From: Thermoplasmatales archaeon
GTDB taxonomy: Archaea; Thermoplasmatota; Thermoplasmata; Thermoplasmatales; Thermoplasmataceae
Reading direction: 5' to 3'
Assembly: GCA_016806715.1 (NCBI GenBank)
Contig: CP060531.1
Span: forward strand, 1,101,966 to 1,165,965
Length of the DNA: 64,000 nucleotides
Both the position numbers and the translations under genes were made by a program. How positions within the stretch are numbered: the first letter of the stretch is position 1; each line of letters begins with the position of its first letter. Shown here piece after piece: positions 44,572 to 53,418 of the stretch. Under the pieces are notes generated by a model that worked only from the letters and a program-made list of their open reading frames with translations, was not told where the DNA came from and made no database searches.

Positions 44572-45897
44572 CTATATAATCAACCTTTTCTGTGGTTTCA
44601 GTTCGAGGGGGTTTCCCGGCAGTCCGAATGATATTCTTGGCACCATTGACATTACCGTGTTGCGCCGAGGCAGGGTGTTAATGTACACTGATGAGTAGTT
44701 CAGGCGACAAACGGCATTCTTCACAATATCAATATCGTTGACATACAGAGCACACCCAGAACCCGGGGTTACGTAATTGGCCTGTTCAATTGCGCCATCT
44801 ATTGAGTCAGCCTCCGCAAGCATTGTGAATGGCACTCCAATATTGGGGTTTTCGAGATCAATTCTCTCACCAGGCACGACAAAGGTTGGTCGCATAACAT
44901 TGCCCTCAACCTTCCCGTCCATGACAACCTCTCCAAGCCCACTTTTTACCTTTCCCGAAAAAATAGAAGCAGCAAGAAGTTCGTTACTGTCAGTTACGGG
45001 TCCCATGGAATTCATCGGGTCTCTCGGGTCTCCAACGTTTATATTACCGGAAATTTCCGCTATCCTGTTCCTGGCATATTCAAAGATTTCTTTCTTCACT
45101 ATCACTTTCCATGCCCTGTCGTAGTAGCAGTTTCCTGCGTAGTATGAGGATTTGGTAACTTCCTCAATTATGCTATCTATATTCTCCTCATCCCAGATTA
45201 TTACGGGATAGTTCTCCTGCAGGCTTGAGAAATAATTCCTGATCCCTATTCTTTTCACGAAACCATTTAAATCTGAAGGTTTTCCGGAAAACCCATACGT
45301 CCCAAAATTGGCCGACTCCATCACCTTATTGAACGCTGTACCTTCGGCTATGACAATGTTAACCAGTCCTTCAGGCAGTTCACCTATTAACTTGCCCAAT
45401 ATCATCCAGGGTGAGAGTGGCGCTAACCTGTCTGGAACAAATACAACTGCCATTCCAGTAGAAAGTCCAATTCCGGCTGCCATAATAAAGTCTAGAGCTG
45501 GGTGGGCGTATCCGGCCCTGTAAAGCAAAGAACCTGACAACCCCGGATTTCGTAGAAACGATCCATTTGATGAAAAAAGCCCATCTTCTTGATGCTCCGT
45601 TAGTCCGGAAGCCAGTCGTCTTAATGTGTTAAGAGAATCTGTAACCTCCATTCTCGAGTATTCAATCGGCTTGCCGGTTTCTGCCGTAACCAGTGCAGTC
45701 AGTTCTTCGGAGAAAGCGGCGATTAACGAAGATAGCTTTTCTATAATCAGTTTCCTGTCTTCCATTTCAACACTGGAAAAAGAATCTGCAGATTCTGGTA
45801 ATCTCCTCCCCAGATCTGCTATTCCCGTCAGGGGAGTTTTTTTCACCTGGCCTATTTTTTCCAGCGTGAATTTATCAAAGACATCCATGATCGTCAA
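44572..45897 (-). CDS. Divergent aldehyde dehydrogenase family protein
   Basis: An NAD(P)-dependent aldehyde dehydrogenase fold: RKLIIEKLSSLIAAFSEELT, VTAETGKPIEYSRMEV, GLVNIVIAEG and GTYGFSGKPSDLN (coenzyme-binding region). The nucleophile Cys is probably in SSYYAGNCYYDRAWKVIV. The usual LELGGK glutamate motif is replaced by LQENYPVI, and the chain is only 441 aa (normal 470-500), shortened at the N-terminus and between motifs. Activity may therefore be altered. In this lineage such enzymes oxidise glyceraldehyde in the Entner-Doudoroff route; that role is only a possibility here. Confidence 0.75.
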   Translation of the reverse strand: MTIMDVFDKFTLEKIGQVKKTPLTGIADLGRRLPESADSFSSVEMEDRKLIIEKLSSLIAAFSEELTALVTAETGKPIEYSRMEVTDSLNTLRRLASGLTEHQEDGLFSSNGSFLRNPGLSGSLLYRAGYAHPALDFIMAAGIGLSTGMAVVFVPDRLAPLSPWMILGKLIGELPEGLVNIVIAEGTAFNKVMESANFGTYGFSGKPSDLNGFVKRIGIRNYFSSLQENYPVIIWDEENIDSIIEEVTKSSYYAGNCYYDRAWKVIVKKEIFEYARNRIAEISGNINVGDPRDPMNSMGPVTDSNELLAASIFSGKVKSGLGEVVMDGKVEGNVMRPTFVVPGERIDLENPNIGVPFTMLAEADSIDGAIEQANYVTPGSGCALYVNDIDIVKNAVCRLNYSSVYINTLPRRNTVMSMVPRISFGLPGNPLELKPQKRLII

Positions 45898-45976
45898 TCT
45901 TTGCGGGCATAAAAATTATGCCCACACTTTTAGAAATCGGGTAAATAATAGAGTCTAATCTTTTGAAGACCCTAAT

Positions 45977-46336
45977 TCAGTTCTGAATTTCCGACAGTTT
46001 CTTCCTGTATTCTTCCTCGCTTATTTCTCCTCGTGCATATCTCTGTTTCAGGATTTCAACTGCCTGAGAGTCTTGCGGCATTACATGGTCAGCATGACCA
46101 AAGAGTCCGAAGACAAAATATAGTATCAGGAATATTACCAGGATTGACATTGCTGCCATTATTGGCATGAATATAAACATCCCATACGCGGGAAAAGAGC
46201 CCATGTAGCCATACGGTCCGGGATAGGTGGTGTAAGGCGTACCTCTGTACAGAAATATCCATACTATGCTCAATGCTGCCATTACAGCAATGAATGCGAC
46301 AACTATCCATATCATTCTGTTAAAGTTTGTTTTCAT
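45977..46336 (-). CDS. Small membrane protein with SHOCT tail
   Basis: Two hydrophobic helices (MIWIVVAFIAVMAALSIVWI and IMAAMSILVIFLILYFVFG) flank a Tyr/Pro/Gly-rich loop (TPYTTYPGPYGYMGSFP). The C-terminus (AVEILKQRYARGEISEEEYR) is a clear SHOCT motif. I chose ATG 46336 (MKTNFNRM), giving 119 aa; the longer frame adds a Cys-rich leader of doubtful value. It resembles the widespread small SHOCT membrane proteins of unknown role. It is divergent from the surface-protein cluster. Confidence 0.78.
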   Translation of the reverse strand: MKTNFNRMIWIVVAFIAVMAALSIVWIFLYRGTPYTTYPGPYGYMGSFPAYGMFIFMPIMAAMSILVIFLILYFVFGLFGHADHVMPQDSQAVEILKQRYARGEISEEEYRKKLSEIQN

Positions 46337-46492
46337 AATTATACAAATGGTGAAAGGGCATTTAACCATTAACTGAAATGCATTTCAAAATTGGCTAAAA
46401 AGGAAGATCAGGTAATGAATCCTGCTCTTACTGAAGCCGACAATTCTCCGTTGACAGCCTCCTCCTTCCAGTTATTTACTCTAACTACGAAT

Positions 46493-46502
46493 ATTTTTAT
46501 AA
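46493..46502 (+). promoter_or_regulatory. TATA-like box of the surface-protein cluster
   Basis: ATTTTTATAA-like sequence about 28 nt before ATG 46527. It is the only obvious promoter before the first gene of the cluster. Confidence 0.45.
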
Positions 46503-46526
46503 TTAAGAGGCGTAGAGAAATGGTAG

Positions 46527-47258
46527 ATGAGCATGCCGATCTCCAGCAGGAAGAAAAGAACTGCGATCTATTCTACCATCATTGTCCTTGTTATCATATT
46601 TGGCATCATATTTCCCGTGTATCATCTCTATGATCCACTGTTCAGGAACAATCCTGCAATAACTGTCAATGGCGGTCATTATAATGTGACGTACGCTGAG
46701 GACTTCAAAAACATAAATGGTACCTACTTTCATTTCTCAACAAGTGCATCCACATCCACGGTAGTGGATAATGATTATCCGAACTCTACACTTGGAGTCA
46801 GTCTATCCAATGGCGTTATATTCTACACCCCCAGCTCAGCTTCCCCGGCGAATGCTCTAAATATAAATTATAACCTCGTGATCTACGGTCATTTTACAGG
46901 TGATCTTCATCCAGATTCCATTACAATATCTTTTGGCGCAATTGGAAAGAATCAGAGTAGCGTCATCTTGACAACGTTCGCACCGCCGTTGTCCAACGCC
47001 ATTCCAAAGGCTGTAAATCTGTCGCCTTATAATCTTGGCAACCTCATACTCGCCGGTGCTGGCAATGTGAGTGCAAAAGCAGGATTGGTCAACGAAAGCA
47101 GCAACGCTCAATTCTATAATTTCTATGTTTCAGTAATGATGCAAGTATTTGTAAAGTGGCTTACTGGAAGTTCTCATCAATTTGATCTCAGTGCACAAGT
47201 AAATGGTCTGAGCAAGCCAGTCAATTCTACCTTATCAATGACAGTTGTGGAGACGTAG
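46527..47258 (+). CDS. Membrane-anchored surface protein, paralogue 1
   Basis: Unknown family. A short basic start (SRKKR), one N-terminal hydrophobic segment (AIYSTIIVLVIIFGIIFPVY), then about 205 residues outside the cell, with many Asn/Ser/Thr and N-x-S/T sequons. It shares its plan and end pattern with the genes at 47344 and 49169: basic start, one TM helix, an F-x-P/Y linker, a beta-rich ectodomain with a 'H(L/F)xPxLxPxS(I/V)xL'-type stretch, and a hydrophobic beta end. Probably an uncleaved signal anchor. Likely cell-surface partner of the secreted proteins encoded downstream. Confidence 0.7.
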   Translation: MSMPISSRKKRTAIYSTIIVLVIIFGIIFPVYHLYDPLFRNNPAITVNGGHYNVTYAEDFKNINGTYFHFSTSASTSTVVDNDYPNSTLGVSLSNGVIFYTPSSASPANALNINYNLVIYGHFTGDLHPDSITISFGAIGKNQSSVILTTFAPPLSNAIPKAVNLSPYNLGNLILAGAGNVSAKAGLVNESSNAQFYNFYVSVMMQVFVKWLTGSSHQFDLSAQVNGLSKPVNSTLSMTVVET

Positions 47259-47343
47259 TCGACAATTTAGGAGGTAAAATATGAAGAGAGACAGTAAGGA
47301 ATATAGAAAAAGCCAGAGTTAGCTGCGGTAAGAGGAGAATGAC

Positions 47344-48057
47344 ATGGCAGTATTAAACCGAAAAACATCAGCTTTGATTGCTACCAGCATAATAGTTGTC
47401 GTACTGATTATTGCATTAGTACCGTTCAATGAAATAATCGGACCACATTTCTCTGTTACAGAAAAAGAGGTGCAGTCCACGATGACAGGAGTTTTTGCAA
47501 ATTCTTCTTCAACCAACAACTCAATTTTTGGTTCCGATGCACAGTCAACCACACTCATCATTGAACCCAATAAAGTGACTTCATCCTTGCAGATGAATCT
47601 GAGTAGAATTTTTGCTTTCCTTGATGTCGTCGGCAATACTATACAGATTTTATTCAACCTATCTATCTCCGGAACTATTTCATCGACCCTAAATCCTTCC
47701 AGTGTCACTCTTGAAGCGAACACTATTGCCCCGAACCTTTCCTATGCCCAGCCATTGAAACAGTGGCTTTCATTCTCGACATTCTTTTCGAGATACAATA
47801 ACGCGTCAATTGAAGGAGCATCCGCACTGCCAAATATGGCTGGAGTCTCTAACACTTACCATCTCCTGAACAGACCGACCTGGAATATATTTACCGGCTA
47901 TAGCGAGCCAACGTATCACTTTTCCATATCCGGTGAGGTGAACCTTATGATCATTCCATATATCGGGGAACACATAATCAACATATCCGCCCAGATGAAC
48001 ATATACAGTCACACTGTGTTTTCCTCGGTCAACCTGACCCTGATTAACGAGGTATAG
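47344..48057 (+). CDS. Membrane-anchored surface protein, paralogue 2
   Basis: Same plan as paralogue 1: basic start (NRKTS), signal-anchor helix (ALIATSIIVVVLIIALVPFN), then an ectodomain of ~205 residues with sequons (NSS, NNS, NLS, NAS). The motif ISGTISSTLNPSSVTLEANT parallels similar stretches in paralogues 1 and 3. A GAGGAGA ribosome site lies before the ATG. The stop is followed 3 nt later by the ATG of the decayed secreted protein, whose ribosome site GAGGT overlaps this gene's last codons. This pairing is repeated downstream (49169 with 49908). Confidence 0.7.
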   Translation: MAVLNRKTSALIATSIIVVVLIIALVPFNEIIGPHFSVTEKEVQSTMTGVFANSSSTNNSIFGSDAQSTTLIIEPNKVTSSLQMNLSRIFAFLDVVGNTIQILFNLSISGTISSTLNPSSVTLEANTIAPNLSYAQPLKQWLSFSTFFSRYNNASIEGASALPNMAGVSNTYHLLNRPTWNIFTGYSEPTYHFSISGEVNLMIIPYIGEHIINISAQMNIYSHTVFSSVNLTLINEV

Positions 48058-48059
48058 TT

Positions 48060-48834
48060 ATGAGAACAAAAGAAGTGAAGAACTTTAGGATTTTGGAAGT
48101 ATGCATAATTGCTTCTGTTGCGATTTTTCTACATTTGGCAAAGGCTTGGCAGGCGTTGTTTTTGGTCAATCTTGTTCCGCCTCTGTTTCCACACACACCG
48201 GTTGGGCAGGGTACAATGGAAATGACTCCATATATATGACAACAGCACTAACTAATATTGCTAACGTTTATCTGCTTCCACAAGAGAACAAAACGGTGTA
48301 CCAGAGTAACGTCGATGGAGTAATAAATACTTCAAATCAGGTAGCTCTTACCTTTGGAACAAGTTTATTGTCAGCGTCTGGAACTACCGTCAGCCATGAG
48401 TTTTATGATGCCTCCGACAATCAACTAACCATCGTGTACGGGCTTTCAATCGCGACTGCCACGGATACCTTCTCGGAAAGCAATGAAATCACACAGAGTT
48501 ATCAGACAGATACATTAGGCAAGTCGGTCATTTCCTCGGAAGTAACAGGCAGCGGGCTTTCTATGGTTTCAGGGGATACCCAGGGACAAGATTGCGCCTC
48601 GGCAGTGAATGAGAGTATAACCAGATAGCTGCTTCCAACGCAACTCTTAGCCTGGCCGAGAGCATTTTAATGGCAGGAATTGGAGCCATTCCACATCCCG
48701 GATATTTCACTATACCGGTTTCGATAGCTATGAGTGACATAGGCGTAAGTTCACAGAATAATAACACTGTTTTGTTCGATGGGAACATGGAACACACATC
48801 CCTGTTGTATCATATAGAACAGGTTGTGCAATAG
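48060..48834 (+). pseudogene. Secreted surface protein with two frameshifts
   Basis: Frame 1 starts at ATG 48060 with a signal peptide (MRTKEVKNFRILEVCIIASV then AIF). The body continues in another frame from about 48125 (GLAGVVFGQ, then THTGWAGYNGNDSIYMTT) to 48628. A third frame resumes near 48610 (EYNQIAASNATLSLAESILM, GIGAIPHPGYFTIP) and ends at 48834. Joined, it gives ~255 aa. The GWAGYNGN motif is shared with the Hint-domain protein at 49908, so they are paralogues. Two independent shifts argue for gene decay rather than programmed frameshifting; sequencing error cannot be excluded. Confidence 0.72.
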
Positions 48835-48910
48835 GCCTGAGCAGAATAGTGTGTTATCTATCCTGTCATCCCTTTCCTTCCCGGGATGATCCATGGATAA
48901 CCATGTAACG

Positions 48911-49156
48911 ATGGTGAGAAAACTGTAGGTTGAATCAGGTAGGCTGATACTGTCAGAGGATGAGATAGAGGGATTCCTGGAGAGGACAGTTACACCCATA
49001 GAAATGTCTGGGAAGGCAGACAATCCCAGTAGATACATCGGCAGGAGAGTCTACGTTATAATTACGAAAAACGGGGAACCATCAATTCAGACAGAAAAAA
49101 GGGATAGTGTACCACGCTCATTGGCTGTGAAATATTTATATAATTTCACTTCTTAG
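48911..49156 (+). pseudogene. DUF2080-like transposon-encoded protein with in-frame TAG
   Basis: From ATG 48911 the frame reads MVRKL, TAG (48926-48928), then VESGRLILSEDEIEGFLERT, VTPIEMSGKADNPSRYIGRR and VYVIITKNGE. The VEGFLExTVTPxxxSxKxxxPxxYIGRRVYVII pattern is that of DUF2080, short proteins encoded beside archaeal transposases. No transposase is found here, so this is probably a remnant of an insertion element. The stop replaces a residue five codons from the start. The last codons overlap the promoter of paralogue 3, and the family's normal end is probably near ITKNGE. Confidence 0.68.
49131..49141 (+). promoter_or_regulatory. TATA-like box of paralogue 3
   Basis: ATATTTATATAAT-like sequence (AATATTTATATAATT) about 31 nt before GTG 49169, inside the end of the DUF2080 remnant. 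Confidence 0.5.
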
Positions 49157-49168
49157 AAGTGTCAAAGA

Positions 49169-49894
49169 GTGATCTCAACGTCACGAAGAAAGATTTATAT
49201 TACAGCGGCGGTGATTTTTGTCATTGCTCTCCTTATCCTGTCATTCTTCCCATACAGAGAATTTATTGAGCCTGATATTTCCGTAAACAGAGGGTATTCT
49301 TCTGCAAATTTGACCGGAAACCTGTCAGGCGTAAGTATTAATTCTCCAATTAAGTTCGGCATTAACGGCGCTTCTACTTCCATCAACGACGGCAATTTCC
49401 CTGAGTCATTTCTTAACATTTCGCTGAACGGTTTATCATGGCACAATGGACCGCCTTTTGGCGGTTATCCGGGAAATGAAAGCAGCGGAGTGTTTTACAT
49501 CTGGGTCAACTTGACCGTTGCAGGACATCTTGCACCCAATTTGGACCCAATGAACCTGGTTCTGGAGACAAACGCTTCGGGACCGGATTCACTGGGTTAT
49601 ATTACTTCCAGTGGTCTTGCATCGGAATTCACAGGCGTAAATGCTACACAGGATTGGACAACCAGCTTCGCTGGCTATAACTCATCTTCTGCAGAATTCA
49701 GTTTTAATAATGAACCCAAATTGTCTATTTTTGGCAACTATCCTCATAGTTTCTATAATTTCGAGATTCACACTGTTTTCCTTGTAATGATAGCCAGTTA
49801 TTCCGGTACGCATGACTTCGGGTACAGTGCCGAGCTTACAGGTCTCCGGCAAGCCGCTTCCGTTGGAATCACTCTTATTCTGATCGACAATTGA
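49169..49894 (+). CDS. Membrane-anchored surface protein, paralogue 3
   Basis: Same plan as paralogues 1 and 2: basic start (STSRRK), signal-anchor helix (ITAAVIFVIALLILSFFPYR), then an ectodomain of ~200 residues with sequons (NLT, NLS, NGS-like, NAS, NSS, NAT). The stretch VAGHLAPNLDPMNLVLETNA matches the GHFTGDLHPDSITIS segment of paralogue 1 in position and type. The start is GTG 49169. The stop TGA (49892-49894) overlaps a GAGGTG ribosome site for the next gene, so the pair is coupled. Confidence 0.72.
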   Translation: MISTSRRKIYITAAVIFVIALLILSFFPYREFIEPDISVNRGYSSANLTGNLSGVSINSPIKFGINGASTSINDGNFPESFLNISLNGLSWHNGPPFGGYPGNESSGVFYIWVNLTVAGHLAPNLDPMNLVLETNASGPDSLGYITSSGLASEFTGVNATQDWTTSFAGYNSSSAEFSFNNEPKLSIFGNYPHSFYNFEIHTVFLVMIASYSGTHDFGYSAELTGLRQAASVGITLILIDN

Positions 49895-49898
49895 GGTG
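49893..49898 (+). promoter_or_regulatory. Ribosome-binding site of the Hint-domain surface protein
   Basis: GAGGTG nine nt before ATG 49908, overlapping the upstream stop codon. It fixes the start of the signal peptide and shows translational coupling. Confidence 0.6.
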
Positions 49899-49907
49899 AA
49901 TAGAAAG

Positions 49908-52515
49908 ATGAAACATTCGTTTGCAAGAACCAATGCACTGGTGTTAGCCCTGTTGCTTATTTTAATCGTGCTTTGGGTCGTTCCTGGAGAATCCTCGGCT
50001 CAAACTCCAACAGTAGCATACGTGCAATACGGCTGGGCAGGGTACAATGGGAATTATTCCGTGTACTTGTCGTACTCTAAGTATGAAGAATCCGTATGTG
50101 TTGCCAACAAAGACTGTACACACCGTTCAAGGAGGGAACCCCAATTATGAAACGAATGGCGTTGTATTGTCTACCCATCCTATTGATACGAACTCCGGAC
50201 CTATATCACTAAACGAACAGTACAACCCGGCTATTGGACAGATGCAGATTTATATCCCGATCGAGGTAGGAAGCGGAACTAATCAAACAAGGTTTAATGA
50301 CGTTAACGATGGAGGGTATAACGTTAATGGTGTAGGGAAACTAGTTTCTTCTGAGTCCATATCAGGATTCCCTGCGGATCAACTGAACTCTCTTTATACT
50401 GATAGTGGCGGTATTAACGTAACATTCCCTAATGGTGTTGTAGGCGGTACTTCCACTTCAGAATATAACGTAGTTAACCAATCACTAGTTATTGCGCTTG
50501 GACTGGTGCCAATTCTTGGGGCCTTCTTTTCATATGCAGGATTTGCGGCATCGTTTGCGAATTATGGAGCATCGTCCACCGCGACCCTAGGTGGAAATGG
50601 AAATGCCAGCATAATTGAGAGTCTGGCCGTAAATCCCAACTCTGGTAATTATAGTAAATGGATTAATGGAACGGGAGCAAACGAAGGGTACGACTCTGGA
50701 TTCGGTCAGAACGTTTTCGCATCTGAGATGATTGGGTCGCTGTTGATCGACAAAACAGACTTCGGTAGAGCAGGAGGTATGAATTTGAACTCCACAAACT
50801 ATCTTGGAGAATTTTTGGAACCCACGGGCTGGAATATAGAAGAAAGTGGGTCCAGCTGTAACATCAAAATTCCATTCGTTCCGGCAAACACAATTACAGG
50901 AACTGTCTATGAAAATGGTGTTATAGCCGCTAACCAAGATATAGTCCTGACCCAGACCAATGCAAACAACAGCGTCACACAATTTTACGAAACTACTAAC
51001 AGTAGCGGTCAGTATAGGTTCTTTGCCCAGCCCGGTGTTACGTACGAGATCCAGGCAATAATTCCGGGCGGGTTGTCCAACGGAGTTCAGGAGACCCTTG
51101 CTAATGACGAGAACGGTACTCCCATGAACTTAGCCATAACAGCGCCTGCAGGGGCTGTTTTCACGGAGTCTGGCCTCACATCCGGAGCCACCTGGTCTGT
51201 CACCATGAATGGTACCACAGTATCTGGAACCACGAGCACATTGACCATACCTGACCTGCAGTATGGTGACACATATTCATACAGCATCAACGCCCAGGGA
51301 TTCACTGCTGATCCATCAAGCGGTTCAGTCTCGGTGAACGATCTCACCACGTCAGAGAGTGTCGGGTTCAGCCCTTCCGACAGCCTCACCTTCTCTGAAT
51401 CCGGTCTCGCATCCGGTACTCAATGGTCCCTCAAGCTGACATATCCGGGCGGAACACAGAGTACACCAAGCACAACGGGTTCCAGCATTACCTTCAACAA
51501 TGTGCCATACGGTACCTATGACTGGACATACAGCATCCCATCTGGATACGGCATCCTCTACCAGTCCGGTACAGCGAGCATATCGCCGACCTCAAACACC
51601 GCAACGGAAACAGGGTCGTACTATGCCGTGGGTGACGTAACGTTCACTGAAACGGGGCTGTCTGGTCAGACCTGGGGGGTTTCCATCGGCACTTCATCAC
51701 AGTCCACATCAGCGTCAACCATCGTGTTTACAAATATAGCAGCGAATTCTGGGGTACCTTATACCGTGAGTGCACCATCCTCATACATCGCAAGCCCGCA
51801 GACAGGGGAAGCGCAGGAGGGTACCACAACAAACATCGCGTTCACGTATGAACCTGGTTATTCAGTGACGTTCACAGAGTCCGGATATCCCATAGCCCCA
51901 GGCGACGAATGGGGCGTTTCGATGGGTGGTACTACAATATGGTCACAGACCTCATCCCTGAGTTTCACCATGCATGACGGCTCGTACTCATATTCCGTAC
52001 CAAAAACGGCAAGTTCCAAATACTACTATATCGCCGACCCGAGCAGCGGCTCTGTGACCGTGAGCGGAAGCAATGTGAACGTACAGGTACATTTCTACGA
52101 AGATGGGCCAGTGAGGTGCGTCAACGCCACCACTGAGATACTCATGGCCAATGGCACATACATCCATGCTGACCAGGTCATTGCCGGCGATGAGATCATG
52201 ACCCTCAACACGACAACGGGAGCGATGCAGCCGGAGATCGTGCAGCATGTATATGTAACGGCGGAGACGTCGCAGTATACGATTAACGGATATCTAAGGA
52301 TCGCCCAAAACCAGGACGTATTGACACAGAACGGATACGTATCCGCTGACAACCTCACAACTCATGACTGGATGTACAATGTCTATTCGCATTCCTGGGA
52401 GAAGGTGCGCAGCATATCTTCATCCACTGGAACATACACAATGTACGACTTCCAGGTATCCGGCAACAGTGATTTCATCGCTTATTCAAGCGTAATAGAG
52501 AGCACCACCCCCTAG
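49908..52515 (+). pseudogene. Secreted repeat protein with C-terminal Hint domain, one frameshift
   Basis: Frame 1 from ATG 49908 encodes a signal peptide (ALVLALLLILIVLWVVPGES) and GWAGYNGNYSVYLSYSKY. Deleting one A in GAAGAA (~50085-50090) rejoins it to the long second frame (NPYVLPTKTVHTVQGGNP ... ) ending at 52515, ~870 aa in all. Order: unknown globular part; CarboxypepD_reg-like domain (TVYENGVIAANQDIVLTQTN); four ~80-residue FTESGL-type beta repeats starting near 51161, 51392, 51643 and 51871; then a Hint domain from 52111 (VRCVNATTEILMANGTYIHA, Cys codon 52117). The chain stops right after the last Hint strand. With one indel it may be recent decay or an assembly error. Confidence 0.75.
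51161..52105 (+). repeat. Four FTESGL-type beta repeats
   Basis: Protein-level tandem repeats of ~75-83 residues, each beginning F-T/S-E-S/T-G and continuing with a W-S/G-V/L strand (TWSVTMNG, QWSLKLTY, TWGVSIGT, EWGVSMGG) and ending in a hydrophobic strand (YSYSINAQGF type). Such repeats are common in secreted Thermoplasmata proteins and are probably Ig-like or PEGA-like stalk modules. Confidence 0.65.
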
Positions 52516-53040
52516 GCAAGCTTCGCATGATGACTATATCATGGTCAATCTCTGGCAAATGGTGACGGAGTTAAAGATGGATAGGGAGCCTTGAGGCTCC
52601 CACTCATTGTTAAATGAATCTGGTAATAGTACCGTTATTCTATCACCTGGTAGATTGATCAGCATCACTTTGCACGTGGTCTTACAAGAAGGATAGCGAA
52701 AGCTGATTGCATCCTCAAGATCTTCGCCAGGGACTTGGACAGGTAAACTGCGCTATTCCAGTTTAGCGGCATGAATCATCATGAGAGTTCACTTAATTTC
52801 ACGAGAGCAAGAAAAAACCCATTATTCCTTGAAAATGTATTAACAGAAAAAAACAGTAATGGGGCTTGGATCCTTTTCACGAGGCATGAATCCATAAAAT
52901 CATAGATTGAAAGTGGAGTTGCACTCAAACGCTCTTTCATGCTACAATAAGGCAATAATGACCTTTGGAAAGTCATTTTGAAAATAATGGTAATAAACAC
53001 CTGGCTTCTGACTTATCTGTATTATTTCACTCTTTAAATG
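52516..53040. other. Intergenic region with perfect 7-bp hairpin
   Basis: Directly after the Hint gene. GGGAGCC-TTGA-GGCTCCC (52584-52601) is a perfect stem-loop and could help end transcription, though no long T-run follows. The rest has short frames on both strands without recognised motifs. Confidence 0.4.
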
Positions 53041-53418
53041 GTGTGAGCGGGAAAACCAGATCTTCTTGGAGGAAATAGGAGCGAACCGAAACATTCATAG
53101 CCCTAATCGCTAAGCATCAATAATGTCCACACCTGAAATGGCAAGGCATTTCCCTTGAGGAGTAAGACGATTAAGTGGACTGTTCGAAAGGACACTGGTT
53201 TCAGTGGCATGCTCTACGTGAGGAAAGGGGATATACGCCTATACCCTCTACTGAAACCAGGCTGTGGAGCGTTGCCCGAAAGGGATAAAAATAGCCCCTT
53301 TCCTCTGGCAAGGGAAAGTCAACCAGCCAATCGTCGCGGTTAAATGATCTGCCCGTAGGCAGAGGAGAGACCAGCGACAAGTTCCGTCCGAAAGGGTCGG
53401 GTAGTTGACATACTGGTG
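53041..53418 (+). other. GC-richer structured stretch, possible IS605 right end or RNA
   Basis: The region has several short hairpins, for example CTGCC-CGTA-GGCAG near 53350 followed by AGGAGAGACC. That hairpin-plus-GGAGAG layout resembles the right ends of the TnpB elements in this window (16564-16590). A frame at 53155-53343 encodes a basic 62-residue peptide of no known family. It may be decayed tnpB 3' DNA or an unrecognised ncRNA; I cannot decide. Confidence 0.35.

Noticed and set aside
8664-48928. Stop-codon recoding explaining the in-frame stops
   Set aside because: The stops differ (TAA in hicA, TAG in the DUF2080 gene), normal genes end with all three stop codons, and core genes show no internal stops.
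52111-52515. Intein within a larger protein
   Set aside because: The gene ends right after the Hint fold; there is no C-extein, no terminal HN and no homing endonuclease, so a stand-alone Hint domain fits better.
53041-53418. RNase P RNA or SRP RNA
   Set aside because: AGGGAAAGTC only loosely resembles the RNase P core; the other conserved regions and the SRP helix 8 motif are absent.
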